Shown: positions 17,785 through 27,405, numbered from the stretch's first letter. The stretch: 64,000 nucleotides of DNA from Desulfofustis glycolicus DSM 9705 (GCF_900130015.1 NZ_FQXS01000005.1:62001-126000), one strand, 5' to 3'. Notes: a model not told the origin generated them from the sequence alone. Translations and numbers: made by a program.

Positions 17785-18876
17785 TCAATCCGCTTTGATT
17801 GCTTCGGCCAGTTCGGCGACAGCCATCGCATAGCGGCTTGAATGATTCCACTCGATGATAGCCTGGAAATTGGGATAGCCGGCGATATAGCGAAGACCTC
17901 CCCCTTCATGGCGGGGCAACTCCAGACCGACGATGATCACTTTGCGGTTTTCAGGTGATTCCGGCAGATTCACTCCTTGATCGCCGCTGACGGTGTTCAC
18001 CTCCACTTTACCTTTCCGGCCCTGGCGGTGGGCTGCGATCAACTCTGCGGAGTTGAGTTCCGTGCCGATATCGACATAGACCGGTGCGTCCAGGGTCCAG
18101 TGGAAACGTCGCAGGTAGTTGGCGATGGATGCGAAGATATCGTCGATCGAGGTGAAGACATCCCTGATCTCGTCGTCGTCGAAACTGACCGCATATTCGT
18201 TGAAACTGGACGGTATAAATTGCGGCTGACCGAAGGCTCCGGCATAAGAGCCCTTGACCTGCAGCGGATCGAGGCCGTTTTCCCGACAGACCTCGAGGAA
18301 GTGGATAAGCTGGGTCCGGAAAAAACTCGAACGGCGGGGATAGGCATCGAACAAGGTGTTCAGCGTTTCGAAAACCGGAAAGCTGCCCCGGTGAGTGCCG
18401 AACCGTGATTCGATTCCCCAGATAGCTACAATAACCTCTCGGTCGACACCGAACTCTTTTTCGATCCGGTCGAGCAGCTCGCTGTGTTCGAGCAATTTCT
18501 TCTTACCGGTGGCGATGGTCTTGGCGGTGACGAAGAGCGGTCGGTACTGATGATACGGTTTGGCCTCCCATTGCCGATCCATCAGTTCGAGAACCTTTTT
18601 GTTGATGCGCACACCGGCAAACAGAGACGTAAGTTCGTCTTCGGTAAAGTTATGGTCGCGCTGTAGTTCGGCAAACAGCTCACGATATCGGTCACTTTCC
18701 AGGTCGATGGCCTGGCCGTCGGTTACCAGGTCGGCAGCCAGCGGTTTGGCTGCCTGAACAGGGCCGGCAAAGCCGGTAGCGACGAGAAGGACCAGAGCGG
18801 CAATGAGCAAATGCAGGTGGTGACACCCGGCAGAAGCGGTGCGAAGAAGACGGGAGAGAGGCATAATCGGATTCAT
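17785..18876 (-). CDS. mltB: Lytic murein transglycosylase B family protein
   Basis: This SLT/MltB-type transglycosylase acts on murein in the periplasm. The start at 18876 gives 363 residues with a signal peptide (hydrophobic run near residues 20-38, ending PVQAA). There is no lipobox cysteine at the cleavage site, so it is probably soluble. The catalytic glutamate lies in VAIWGIESRFGTHRGSFPV; GSYAGAFGQPQFIPSSFNEY is the family core motif. The gene starts 1 bp after the end of the DHH gene and lies 28 bp upstream of mltA. Confidence 0.92.
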   Translation of the reverse strand: MNPIMPLSRLLRTASAGCHHLHLLIAALVLLVATGFAGPVQAAKPLAADLVTDGQAIDLESDRYRELFAELQRDHNFTEDELTSLFAGVRINKKVLELMDRQWEAKPYHQYRPLFVTAKTIATGKKKLLEHSELLDRIEKEFGVDREVIVAIWGIESRFGTHRGSFPVFETLNTLFDAYPRRSSFFRTQLIHFLEVCRENGLDPLQVKGSYAGAFGQPQFIPSSFNEYAVSFDDDEIRDVFTSIDDIFASIANYLRRFHWTLDAPVYVDIGTELNSAELIAAHRQGRKGKVEVNTVSGDQGVNLPESPENRKVIIVGLELPRHEGGGLRYIAGYPNFQAIIEWNHSSRYAMAVAELAEAIKAD

Positions 18877-18877
18877 A

Positions 18878-19861
18878 TCAGCGATAGGTATGGTTGAAAG
18901 CTGCCACAAAGCGATTGAGTTGCTCTTCGGGCAGGGAGTTGATACCGGCCGCCGCGGCTCGTCCGCCACCACCGGGGAATGAGCGGCACAGGGTATCGGC
19001 ATCGCGCCGATCGGCCAGCGGGGCGCGTACACTGATACGCAGGGTGCCGTCGCCGTTCTCGGTTATCAGGGCGTGAGCTCCTTCTGGATTCTCCCGTGCC
19101 TTGAGGTTGGCAAAGACGCCAGAGACACGCCGTGACCACGGGCCGTAAGGTAGGCGGAAAATGCGGTTAGCGCCGCTGGCCGAGAAGATCGGTTGACTCA
19201 GGGCCATTGACATATCGTTGGCATAGCCGGTTTTCAGCGTCTGGAGTGTCTTGGATTGGGCATAAAAGGTAAACGGATCTTTGTAGGCACTGAGCGAAAG
19301 GTAGAGTTTGTCCGGTGAGAAATAGAGATCCTGCAGGTTGTTGCCGTAGCCGTTGTAGTTGAGGAGTTCTCCGATTTCTCTGAGGATGGTGATCTCTCGC
19401 TTGGATAACCGGCTGTCGGCGCCCATTGCTGTGGCGATGGCATGGAGGTTGTCGCCGAAGGCGCCGCATAGTGCCCATAACCGGAAACGGCCGCCGAGCA
19501 CCCGGTCGACGATCAACGATGTGCAGCAGTCCGGTGCCGGATCGATATGGGTGGTCAGCGCTGAAATGCTTGGTATTTCACCGGCGTAATGGTGGTCGAA
19601 GTAGGTTATTTCGTTGCCGGCGGCAAGCAGGCGGAGGAGCACCTGTCGGTTGCTGTCGAGGGAAATGTCGAGCACCGTGATCGTGCTGTTGCGAACATCG
19701 GCAAGACGATTGAGAAGTGCGATCTCTCGCTTGACCCCGGTGACCAGCCGAGTGTCGTCTATCGGTGTGGCCAGGCGAAGCTGGTGCAAGGCGCAGATAC
19801 CGTCGGCATCACCGTTGAAAACATCAAAATGCGCGGACTGCGGTTGCTCGGAAAATGGCAT
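18878..19861 (-). CDS. DHH/DHHA1-family phosphoesterase
   Basis: This 327-residue cytoplasmic protein belongs to the DHH superfamily of Mn-dependent phosphoesterases (oligoribonuclease NrnA, RecJ and relatives). It has DVFNGDADGICALHQL, VTVLDIS-like aspartate, YFDHHYAGEIP (the DHH signature) and the C-terminal DHHA1-type glycine-rich GGGGRAAAAGI. The substrate cannot be told from sequence. It is directly upstream of mltB with 1 bp spacing and 52 bp downstream of lptD. Confidence 0.85.
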   Translation of the reverse strand: MPFSEQPQSAHFDVFNGDADGICALHQLRLATPIDDTRLVTGVKREIALLNRLADVRNSTITVLDISLDSNRQVLLRLLAAGNEITYFDHHYAGEIPSISALTTHIDPAPDCCTSLIVDRVLGGRFRLWALCGAFGDNLHAIATAMGADSRLSKREITILREIGELLNYNGYGNNLQDLYFSPDKLYLSLSAYKDPFTFYAQSKTLQTLKTGYANDMSMALSQPIFSASGANRIFRLPYGPWSRRVSGVFANLKARENPEGAHALITENGDGTLRISVRAPLADRRDADTLCRSFPGGGGRAAAAGINSLPEEQLNRFVAAFNHTYR

Positions 19862-19913
19862 GAATAATGCTAATACCGGTCCGTCACGTAGCGTACCGGA
19901 CCGGTGAACGTGC

Positions 19914-22226
19914 TTAGTAAGAAAAGCCGATCGGGCTGCCGAGATTGGCCAGATTGAATACCACCATAAAAGAGGTGTCGGTCGGCGTGTACTGGGTGGC
20001 GAACTCGACCGACCAGCAGGGAGCCTGGTAGATCAGTGCGGCATCCGCCTCGTTGGTTTCTCCTTCGGATATCGAGTGTTCGAACCTGATCTCGGTTCGC
20101 CAATTGGCCAGCAGATAGGTGGCGATGGTACCGTTCACCTGCTCGCTGTTAGCGCTATCGTCAAAGACATACTCGAGTTCGAAATAGTCGCCGCGGTCAG
20201 TGCTGTAGGCACCCTCGACAAAGTGTCGGACAAAGCCGTCTCCGTAGACATCAAAGTCGGTGCGATAATCAAAGGTAAGGCGCTGGATCGGTTGCAGGCG
20301 CAACCGCAAGTTGATTGCGGAAAACGGCTCATCGGAGTCTTCATCGAGCAGGCTGTAATTCTGCTTGATCTTCAGGTGGGCGAATTCCCGCTCCTCGGTA
20401 TCTCCCTGAAAGAGATTGAGGAAGTTGTCCACCCCGTAGGTAATCTGGTTTTGTTCACCGACGCGGTCGACGCCGTCGTACCACGGCAGCTCATCCTGAT
20501 CGACATCGGGGGTGAAACTGTAGAGGACATACGGCCTGATCTGGTGGTTGATGCTGTCGCCCTGATCGCCGTCAAGGGCGAATGCGCGCATCAGTGTGGT
20601 GCCGATCTCGGCGTTGAAGTTGTAGAGAAAACGGTTTTGCGTCGTGTCTTCCGTCCACTCGGCATCGCCATATTCTTGTACGGAGTAGAAGGTGTCGCGG
20701 ATACCGATCTCCGCCCGTGATTCGAGATACTGACTGATCGGCAACGGGGCGCTCAAGCGCGGATTGATATCGACCCGGTGACCGCCGATCCCTTCCTCCC
20801 GCCAGAAATTGTAATAAGATGAATCCCATGACAGGGTGAAATCGCCGAATCCCTCGAGGGGCAGAGTGCCGGTGTAGTCGACCGAGGGGAGATTCCACAG
20901 TGGGCTGTTGCCGCTTTTGTCGGCACGGACATCGTTGATGGCAAGCAGTTCACCGGTCAGGGAAGTGCTTCCCCATGATTTCAATAGGCTGAAGGTGTTG
21001 GTGCGCTGATCGTCGGTCTTGTTTTGCAGGCTGCGTCCGAACGTTTTCAGGAATCGCTCGTTGGTGGTGCTGAAACCGGTCATGCCGGTGTTGAACTCGG
21101 TCAGGTAGTCACGGTCGGAGACGATATCGATATCGAGCCGGGAAGTCCAGCCGCCGCTGAAGTCATGGTCGGCCTTGGCGCGAACCCAATAGCGCTCCTC
21201 GTTGTCGTGAGTAAATTCGGTGTCGACATAGTAGGAAGAGTCGGTGTCGCCGCTCAAATCATCGTTGAGATAGGTGGCCATGATCAGGCCCTTCTCCGTT
21301 TCGCTTTTAACGTAACGGAACTCCAGACCGGGCATGTATCCCCGATCGGCCATGTACTGGGTGTAAACGGTCACATCGGTAGAATCGGAGATGTTCCAGA
21401 AAAAGGGCAGGTTGAAGCCGAATCCGCCGTTCTCGCTGGAGATCAGTTCCGGCAGCAGGAACCCGGTCTCACGCTTGCTCTTGGCCGGAATCATCAACCA
21501 CGGGGTGTAGAAGACCGGAATGTCTTTGATGCGGAAGCGGGCATGGCTAAGTACCGCGTAGCCGTCCTGTTCGATAACCGCATCGCTGGCGGCAAAGCTC
21601 CAGGGAGCTGTCTTTCCCTGATCGACTTTACAGGTGATGACCCAGCCGTTTTCCACACGATAGGTCTTGTAACCGGTTTTTTCGATGACTTCGCCTTCCA
21701 GATGCAGATCATGCTGTTTGCGGATAATGGTTGCCTGCTTGAACGTCCCGGTTTCCTGCTCGAGATTGACCTCGCCCTGCTCGGCGTAGAGTTGCTCGTC
21801 TTCCGTGATTACCGAGACATTGCCCCGCGCCTTGATCATATTGAGGGCGATATCGTAGACGGCCCAGTCGGCGGTAATGGTGATCTCGGTTTCAAAAACC
21901 GGCTCCTGTTCTTCTTCAAGATCCGCCGGGGTGACTTCTTTCACCTGTGCTTCTTCTTCAAGCAATTCAGACCAGTCGCTCGTGTCGTCACCGGCTGTTT
22001 GTTTTTTCGGCGGCAGTTGTTTTCGCTTAACCAAGACGATATTGCCCTCGGCGACGATACTTGCCGGTTGGTCAAACCTGGTCAGCTTGTCGGCGGTTAT
22101 ATCCCATTCTTCGGTGGCCACGGATTCGGCCGCCCGGAGTTGCGCGACTGGACCGGCGAGTAGCAGAAGAAAAACGGCCAAGACACTCGGACGGAGAAAA
22201 GCCATACCTGGCAGCTGCATTGTCAC
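19914..22226 (-). CDS. lptD: LPS-assembly protein LptD (OstA/Imp)
   Basis: LptD is the outer-membrane beta-barrel that, with LptE, inserts lipopolysaccharide into the outer leaflet. The GTG at 22226 is chosen because AAGGAG lies six bases before it; it gives 770 residues starting MTMQLPGMAFLRP and a signal peptide ending near LRAAES. A periplasmic OstA-like jellyroll (about 30-230, with WDITADKL and NMIKARGNVSV) precedes a large barrel rich in alternating aromatic and polar strands, ending ANLGSPIGFSY. Length is typical. It indicates a true LPS-bearing outer membrane. Confidence 0.92.
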   Translation of the reverse strand: MTMQLPGMAFLRPSVLAVFLLLLAGPVAQLRAAESVATEEWDITADKLTRFDQPASIVAEGNIVLVKRKQLPPKKQTAGDDTSDWSELLEEEAQVKEVTPADLEEEQEPVFETEITITADWAVYDIALNMIKARGNVSVITEDEQLYAEQGEVNLEQETGTFKQATIIRKQHDLHLEGEVIEKTGYKTYRVENGWVITCKVDQGKTAPWSFAASDAVIEQDGYAVLSHARFRIKDIPVFYTPWLMIPAKSKRETGFLLPELISSENGGFGFNLPFFWNISDSTDVTVYTQYMADRGYMPGLEFRYVKSETEKGLIMATYLNDDLSGDTDSSYYVDTEFTHDNEERYWVRAKADHDFSGGWTSRLDIDIVSDRDYLTEFNTGMTGFSTTNERFLKTFGRSLQNKTDDQRTNTFSLLKSWGSTSLTGELLAINDVRADKSGNSPLWNLPSVDYTGTLPLEGFGDFTLSWDSSYYNFWREEGIGGHRVDINPRLSAPLPISQYLESRAEIGIRDTFYSVQEYGDAEWTEDTTQNRFLYNFNAEIGTTLMRAFALDGDQGDSINHQIRPYVLYSFTPDVDQDELPWYDGVDRVGEQNQITYGVDNFLNLFQGDTEEREFAHLKIKQNYSLLDEDSDEPFSAINLRLRLQPIQRLTFDYRTDFDVYGDGFVRHFVEGAYSTDRGDYFELEYVFDDSANSEQVNGTIATYLLANWRTEIRFEHSISEGETNEADAALIYQAPCWSVEFATQYTPTDTSFMVVFNLANLGSPIGFSY

Positions 22227-22915
22227 GGTATACTCCTTTTGCAAAGACAGGACCTGCATGTACGGAGGTTGTGTGGTCGCGGTGTTCCGCCCGATGGGGG
22301 CGGCGGAAACCCTCCCTCAAGCTCCGAAATGTACGGGCCGGTCCGCCCGGTGTCAAGCCAAAAGTAATAGTTTCGTCTTGATAATATCGTGCATTTGTTT
22401 TATTTTTCAGGCAACTCACCGCTTATGGCTGACAAAGACAGTTTTTTTTCCGATCAGGGCACGTTCTGCCCCCTGTCCGAGCCATCTCAGGCGGTCAAAA
22501 CCGGCCGGCAATTCGCAATAGAAGTTCCGGCGCAGCGCTTTTAGCCGTCCTCAAGACGGAGCGCGCGTTTTTTCGCGGAACAGCTGTATCCCGGACGGTA
22601 CGGGGGCATGGGGACCGGCGGCATTCGTCGCGAGCAGATGTTTGCCGGCCAGGTTCGGCCATGCAGGAAATGGAGCGGTATTATTCGTCCGCGGTAGCTT
22701 GGGCACGATGACTGAATGATTGCATTCGAGCCGGCCCCGGGCTGAAAACGGATTGAATAGTACCGGAAGAACGGCGGCCGATAACGGAGGTCGCCGAAGA
22801 ATCGTTTGGTGTCCGTTGTGCAGATCGGTGCAATAGTCCGTGACCTGCCAACCTGACATCTGAAAGGTGTCGGCGCCCTGCACTGCTCAGTGGGGCCGCC
22901 GTACAAAGGATTTAT
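22227..22915. other. Intergenic region between divergent lptD and RNase E/G genes
   Basis: About 690 bp without a convincing gene. It should hold the lptD and RNase promoters and a long 5' leader for the RNase mRNA, as is usual for autoregulated RNase E. A 39-codon frame at 22425-22544 (MADKDSFFSDQG...) has no ribosome binding site, and frames on the minus strand across 22541-22906 look like chance readings. Confidence 0.5.
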
Positions 22916-25105
22916 ATGACGGAGTCAAAGCAGGACCAGTCCGAAAAGGAAAAGAAAAACAAGTCGAAAACGCCGGTTAAGGCAACAACCGGAGCCTGGT
23001 GGAAAAGCGCTTTGCTCACCAAAGAGCCGGATCAGCAGCCAAGCCCGCCTGCCGAACAGGAACGTGAAGCGGCACCCGCGGCAACAACTGGTGCTCCCCC
23101 GAAAAAGACATCACGCGGCCGGCGCCCTGCCGGAAAAAGCAGCAAGAGGCCCGTTTTGCCTGATCAGTCAGCCGATCAGGCAAAAGAGGGGCAGACTCCC
23201 GAGGAGTTGAACGACTCACGGGCCCCGGGAACGCCGCCGGCTGTGTCGGGTGTACCTGCCGAAAGTACTGCGCCTGGAGAACCGGTGGAGTTACAGCAGC
23301 CGGCAGCAGCCGGCGACGAAGACACGAGCGAAGTGCCGAAAGAAGAGCGCCGCAGCAAACGGAGCAGGGGACGTCGCGGCGGTCGCAGGAAATCGAGTCG
23401 ACAGAAAAAAGAGGCGGAGACCGGCGAACAGACGGATAGTGCCGCGGAAGATCGGGATCAGACTGAACAGGCAGAGCCCGGCACCGGCGAAAAAGCGGGC
23501 GGCAAGGAGGATGATGCTCCGTCCGTGTCCGGCAGGTCCGGCAAAGAAGGCGGACGCACTGAGCACAAGCCGGTGGTCAAGTTGCTGATCAATGCCGATG
23601 AGCCGGAAGAGTGCCGTCTGGCCCTGCTCGAGGACGGGCGGCTCGAGTCGCTCTATGTCAGCAGCGTCAGCAGGGTCCAGACTCGCAACAATATTTACAA
23701 GGCCCGGGTGATGGCCATCGAGCCGAATTTACAGGCAGCGTTTGTCGATTACGGCACTGAAAAGAACGGGTTTTTGACGTTTAGCGAGATTCATCCCGAA
23801 TACTATCGTCAGAACCTCAGTGCCGAGGTGCGGGCGTTGGTCGATCAGCAGCAATGGAAAAAACTGAGCATCTCCGACGTAATGGAAAAAGGACAGGAGA
23901 TGCTTGTCCAGGTCGTCAAGGAAGAGGTGGGTAAAAAAGGGGCCAACCTGACCACCTATCTGTCGCTGCCCGGTCGCTGCGTGGTCTTGATGCCCGGCTC
24001 CGAGTCGGAAGGGGTGTCTCGCAAGATATCCGGGGAAGAGAGGCGCAATGAGTTGCGCGAAATCATGAATTCGTTGCAGATCCCGGAGGGTATCGGCTGG
24101 ATCGTCAGGACCGCCAGCGTCGACATCACGAAGACCGCTCTGTCCCGTGATGTCCGCTATCTGCTGCGGCTGTGGCGGGAGATCAAGGAAAAAGGGCAGA
24201 AAATGGACGGAGTCGGTCTGCTCTACCAAGACCACAACTGTGTCATGCGTTTTTTGCGCGAACACTTCGATCCCGATATCCAGGAGATTCTTGTAGACGA
24301 CGAGGCGGCCTTGGAAAAGGTCAGCGAATTCGTCGAGATGTTGCCCGCCAAGCAGCGAACGGTGAAGGTCAAACTGCACAAGGGCGCACGTCCGGTCTTC
24401 AACCACTACAGCGTCGAGGATCAGATCGAATCGATCTATCAGCCCCGAGTCAGTCTGCCCGGCGGCGGCTCAATCGTTATCGAGCCGACCGAAGCGCTCG
24501 TCTCTATCGACGTCAACTCGGGATCGACCGGTAAAGGGCAGAATTTCGAGGAGACCATCTTTCAAGCCAACATGGAGGCGGCCACCGAACTTGCCCGTCA
24601 GCTTCGACTGCGTGATCTCGGCGGCCTGATCGTCGTCGACTTTATTGATATGCGCAGCAGCAAGAATATCCGCGAGGTGGAGAAGCAGGTCAAGAACTCG
24701 ATGAAACGTGACAAGGCCAAGGTCGATATCACCCGGATCTCACGGTTCGGCCTGCTGCAGATTTCCCGACAGAAACTCGGTTCTCCGATCGAGTCGGGCA
24801 ATTACCGTATCTGCGAGCATTGTCGCGGACGAGGCACCATTCGCTCGGTGGAGATCCAAGCATTGTTTTACTTGCGTCGGATCCACACCGGGGCCAGCCG
24901 CAAGCAGGTGGTCCGGGTCAATTGTCGTTTTCCTCTGGATATCGCTCAATACCTGCTCAACAACAAGCGCCAGGAAATTATGGAATTGGAAGAGCAGTAC
25001 GAAACCAAGGTCATTATCAGCGGTGATCCGGCACTGAAACCGCTCGAGCACGAAATCGCTTTCGAGAAGGCTGAAAAAGAAGAGGGCGCAAAAAAACAGG
25101 CTTGA
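22916..25105 (+). CDS. rne: Ribonuclease E/G family endoribonuclease
   Basis: This enzyme cleaves single-stranded RNA in mRNA turnover and rRNA/tRNA maturation. The first 210 residues are low-complexity and charged (Lys, Glu, Pro, Arg stretches), an unusual N-terminal extension placed before the catalytic part. The S1 RNA-binding region follows (ARVMAIEPNLQAAFVDYGTE), then the 5' sensor and DNase I-like domain with metal-binding aspartates in VSIDVNSGSTGKGQNFE and LIVVDFIDM. The Zn-link CEHCRGRG is present. No long C-terminal degradosome scaffold is seen, so it lies between RNase E and RNase G in layout. The tRNA-Arg promoter overlaps its stop codon. Confidence 0.92.
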   Translation: MTESKQDQSEKEKKNKSKTPVKATTGAWWKSALLTKEPDQQPSPPAEQEREAAPAATTGAPPKKTSRGRRPAGKSSKRPVLPDQSADQAKEGQTPEELNDSRAPGTPPAVSGVPAESTAPGEPVELQQPAAAGDEDTSEVPKEERRSKRSRGRRGGRRKSSRQKKEAETGEQTDSAAEDRDQTEQAEPGTGEKAGGKEDDAPSVSGRSGKEGGRTEHKPVVKLLINADEPEECRLALLEDGRLESLYVSSVSRVQTRNNIYKARVMAIEPNLQAAFVDYGTEKNGFLTFSEIHPEYYRQNLSAEVRALVDQQQWKKLSISDVMEKGQEMLVQVVKEEVGKKGANLTTYLSLPGRCVVLMPGSESEGVSRKISGEERRNELREIMNSLQIPEGIGWIVRTASVDITKTALSRDVRYLLRLWREIKEKGQKMDGVGLLYQDHNCVMRFLREHFDPDIQEILVDDEAALEKVSEFVEMLPAKQRTVKVKLHKGARPVFNHYSVEDQIESIYQPRVSLPGGGSIVIEPTEALVSIDVNSGSTGKGQNFEETIFQANMEAATELARQLRLRDLGGLIVVDFIDMRSSKNIREVEKQVKNSMKRDKAKVDITRISRFGLLQISRQKLGSPIESGNYRICEHCRGRGTIRSVEIQALFYLRRIHTGASRKQVVRVNCRFPLDIAQYLLNNKRQEIMELEEQYETKVIISGDPALKPLEHEIAFEKAEKEEGAKKQA

Positions 25106-25130
25106 GTTGCCGCTTTTTCTGAAGTATAGT
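25102..25130 (+). promoter_or_regulatory. Sigma70-type promoter of tRNA-Arg
   Basis: TTGAGT (25102-25107) and TATAGT (25125-25130) are separated by exactly 17 bp, and the tRNA begins 13 bp after the -10 box. The -35 box contains the TGA stop codon of the RNase gene. Confidence 0.75.
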
Positions 25131-25143
25131 CACCCTCTCTCGC

Positions 25144-25220
25144 GCACCAGTAGCTCAGTTGGATAGAGCAACGGACTACGAATCCGTAGGTCGGGAGTTC
25201 GAATCTCTCCTGGTGCACCA
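25144..25220 (+). tRNA. tRNA-Arg (anticodon ACG)
   Basis: A 77-base cloverleaf with encoded CCA. The acceptor stem is GCACCAG pairing with CTGGTGC. The anticodon stem ACGGA/TCCGT encloses the loop CTACGAA with anticodon ACG, read as ICG for Arg CGN codons. The T arm is GGGAG-TTCGAAT-CTCTC with one G-U pair. Its 3' part (25175 onward) is the left attachment site of the inserted element, which restored an intact tRNA. Confidence 0.97.
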
Positions 25221-25221
25221 G
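25175..25221 (+). repeat. Left attachment site (attL), 47-bp direct repeat
   Basis: It runs from the anticodon loop of tRNA-Arg through CCA plus one base, and is identical to 50307-50353. Integrases of the P4 type usually cross over in the anticodon or T arm, so this is the expected product. Confidence 0.92.
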
Positions 25222-25228
25222 TTGGTTG

Positions 25229-25266
25229 AAGCGGTTGCGGGCAAATGCCCGCAACCGCTTTTTCTT
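25229..25266 (+). terminator. Element-borne intrinsic terminator after tRNA-Arg
   Basis: AAGCGGTTGCGGGCA and TGCCCGCAACCGCTT form a perfect 15-base stem with a minimal A-rich loop, followed by TTTCTTT. It lies 9 bp past the tRNA and inside the element, so the element replaces the terminator it displaced. Confidence 0.88.
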
Positions 25267-25267
25267 T

Positions 25268-25287
25268 GGTTCTATGCCGGTTCTATG
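25268..25287 (+). repeat. Left copy of tandem GGTTCTATG repeat (putative integrase arm site)
   Basis: GGTTCTATGCCGGTTCTATG consists of two GGTTCTATG units at 11-bp period, about one helical turn. The same 20 bases occur at 50158-50177 near the other end in the same orientation, beside the integrase start. Confidence 0.7.
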
Positions 25288-25943
25288 AATCGCGGAATTG
25301 ACACATCCTCTCGTATTCCTCGCTCCACATCCATTACAGCCGGTCTCATTAAATGGATGTTTGTAAAATCACGTCGAAAAATATGCTGCATTTGTTAGGC
25401 AAGTGTGTTATAATTCTATTTGCCGTCTTGATTTGGATATGAAAATCGAAAAGATGTCGAACCCATAAAGAAAATGATCACAAACTTTGTGGGTTAGTCA
25501 TTATTTCGTATCCTTTCTCATGCATCATAGACGTTTTTCTAGTATATAATTGGATGTGGAACAGTTAGAAACAACAGAACCCCATTTCCATTCGACGTTT
25601 GGCGGCGGCGGATTGGAATCTGGGGTTCATGTCACAAGCCCCGTGGAAGGGACTTTATGCGTTCACCTTACTCTCTCGAGGACGCATCCGTCAAGGCATA
25701 TTCACTATTTGTTAAATTGATTGTTAAAGTGAATCTTTGCCGTTCCTTCCATGGTGCTTCTATCCTGAACCAGGAGGAGGCAGCATCATGACCAGCCTAT
25801 CACCGTCGTAACTCAATCTAGCAGTCAATCAGTTCAGAAGTGGCTGGCTTGCCGACTCAACGTCTGAATCGGTAACGCCGGGAGTTTATCCAGATTTCTC
25901 TATAAGCCGACACCGGAATACTCCGGCAAGGAGTGGTCTATCT
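25288..25943. other. Left-end noncoding region of the element
   Basis: About 650 AT-rich bases without a convincing gene. It holds a 28-bp segment (25373-25400, GTCGAAA...CTGC...GTTAGGC) that recurs imperfectly at 50204-50230. An imperfect hairpin (about 25578-25628, arms AACCCCA...TTCCA and TGGAATCTGGGGTT) surrounds a GC-rich GGCGGCGGCGG loop. Such a region could be regulatory or a transfer or replication origin; nothing more can be said. Confidence 0.5.
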
Positions 25944-26282
25944 ATGCCAATGGATAATACTATTGTTCCCGAGCATTTGCAAAGCTTGTTCAACGAGGCG
26001 ATTGAGGTACTGCACGAAAAACTTATCACCACGGTACGCGAAGAATTGGCAACAAATACCGGAGACCGGTTGAAGGATAAAGAACAAGCTGCTGCATATC
26101 TCGGTATCAGACCCTGCACGCTGTCTAAATGGATCACGGAAGGAACGGCGCCGAAATACTCAAAGCTAGGCAGCCGAGTGCTTTTCAAACAGGAGTGGCT
26201 TGACCATTTCGTAGAACAGCATGCGGTGGATAACCTCACCGCACCTGACGGTCAAGTGAACCATCACGAGAAGGGGGCTTGA
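25944..26282 (+). CDS. AlpA/excisionase-like helix-turn-helix protein
   Basis: A 112-residue protein with a MerR-type excisionase fold in its middle: LKDKEQAAAYLGIRPCTLSKWITEG followed by a short wing (SRVLFKQEWLDHFVEQ). Such proteins recognise DNA and act as excisionase or activator in islands and prophages. The first 45 residues are a helical, acidic extension. AAGGAG lies before the ATG. It overlaps the next gene by no bases (stop at 26282, next ATG at 26283), so the two are an operon. As the first gene inside the left end it is a good excisionase candidate. Confidence 0.8.
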   Translation: MPMDNTIVPEHLQSLFNEAIEVLHEKLITTVREELATNTGDRLKDKEQAAAYLGIRPCTLSKWITEGTAPKYSKLGSRVLFKQEWLDHFVEQHAVDNLTAPDGQVNHHEKGA

Positions 26283-27193
26283 ATGGGCAGAGGAAGAAAA
26301 CAAAGCTCGAAGACGCTTTATATAAAAGAACAGATTGGAGCGATAAGCGAATCTCTGCGGGATTATTGGCCACTGACCCTTCGGCAACTGTATTACCAGC
26401 TAGTCGCCAAGGAAATTATCGAAAACTGCGAGGCGCAGTATCAACGTCTGTCCAGGATCATGACCGCCTGCGGAACAGAGGGGAGATGTCCTGGGCGGTG
26501 ATGGAGGATCGGTCCCGAAAGACCACTGAGAAATATCGCTGGGCAGATATGAGCGATTTCATCAGAGAGGAACTCGACAATTTTCTAGTGGATTACCAGC
26601 GCTGCCTGGTCCAGCACCAGGAAAACTATGTGGAGCTCTGGTGTGAGAAGGATGCGTTGGCCCGGATCTTTGAGCGTGTAGGGCTTCCTTACTGCGTCAA
26701 GATTTTCCCGTGCAAAGGGCATCCGTCTGCGACGACCATCAAAGATTATGCTGACCGTGCGCAGGCAGCTCTATGGAGAGAGCAAACGCCCATTATCGTC
26801 TACGGTGGTGACCTCGATCCGTCGGGATGGCAAATCCCGGTTTCCATCTGCGACCGGCTTGCAAGAGACCATGGTGTCTCTGTAGAGCTTGACCGGTTTG
26901 CACTCAATCCTGAGCAGGTCTATCAGTACCGACTCCCGCACAATCCTGACGCTCTCAAGTGGACCGACCCGAATGCAGCAAAATATGTGAAGTTGTATGG
27001 CCGGTTAGCGGTTGAGTTGGATGCGCTGCACCCTGCAACACTTGAGAAGGAAATCAAAGCGGCACTGGCGCGGCATCTCGACGTTGAAGGCATGATGGAA
27101 GAGCGATTGATCCAGGCGCGAGAAATTAACGAACTCGCCAAGGTCAGGACAACAGTGATCAGGGCGATCGAATCCGTCGGTATCGCTATTTGA
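26283..27193 (+). pseudogene. TOPRIM/topoisomerase VI A-like phage protein broken by one-base frameshift
   Basis: Two overlapping frames together make one protein. Frame one (from ATG 26283) encodes MGRGRKQSSKTLYIKEQIG and LTLRQLYYQLVAKEIIENC up to SRIMTAC. Frame two continues with NRGEMSWAVMEDRSRKT, the Mg-binding-type VELWCEKDALARIFERVG and IVYGGDLDPSGWQIPVSICD, to the stop at 27193. The switch lies at about 26471, where TGCGG would read TGCCGG if one C were restored, giving TACRNRGEMSW. The joined protein would be about 303 residues. It could be a real inactivation, a sequencing error or a rare frameshift. Similar proteins occur in prophages; their function is unknown. Confidence 0.8.
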
Positions 27194-27405
27194 TGGACTA
27201 GTCCACGTAATTGAGAGGTTCTGGAATGACTCAGGAAATCATGTTGGCCATCAATGGCATGACGAGCCTGCGATACTGGTTGTCCGGCTTGTTACATCGC
27301 TGCGGAGAGATAATCAGGACGGGCGGCATGAAAAAGCGACGAAGTAGTCGGTGATAGTTGATGGTCACACGTCCCCTTGAACGTTTAAAAAATGAGGTTG
27401 AAACA

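Noticed and set aside
22541-22906. 121-codon frame on the minus strand upstream of the RNase gene
   Set aside because: Arg/Pro/Cys-rich composition with no ribosome binding site or family pattern; overlaps a probable leader region.
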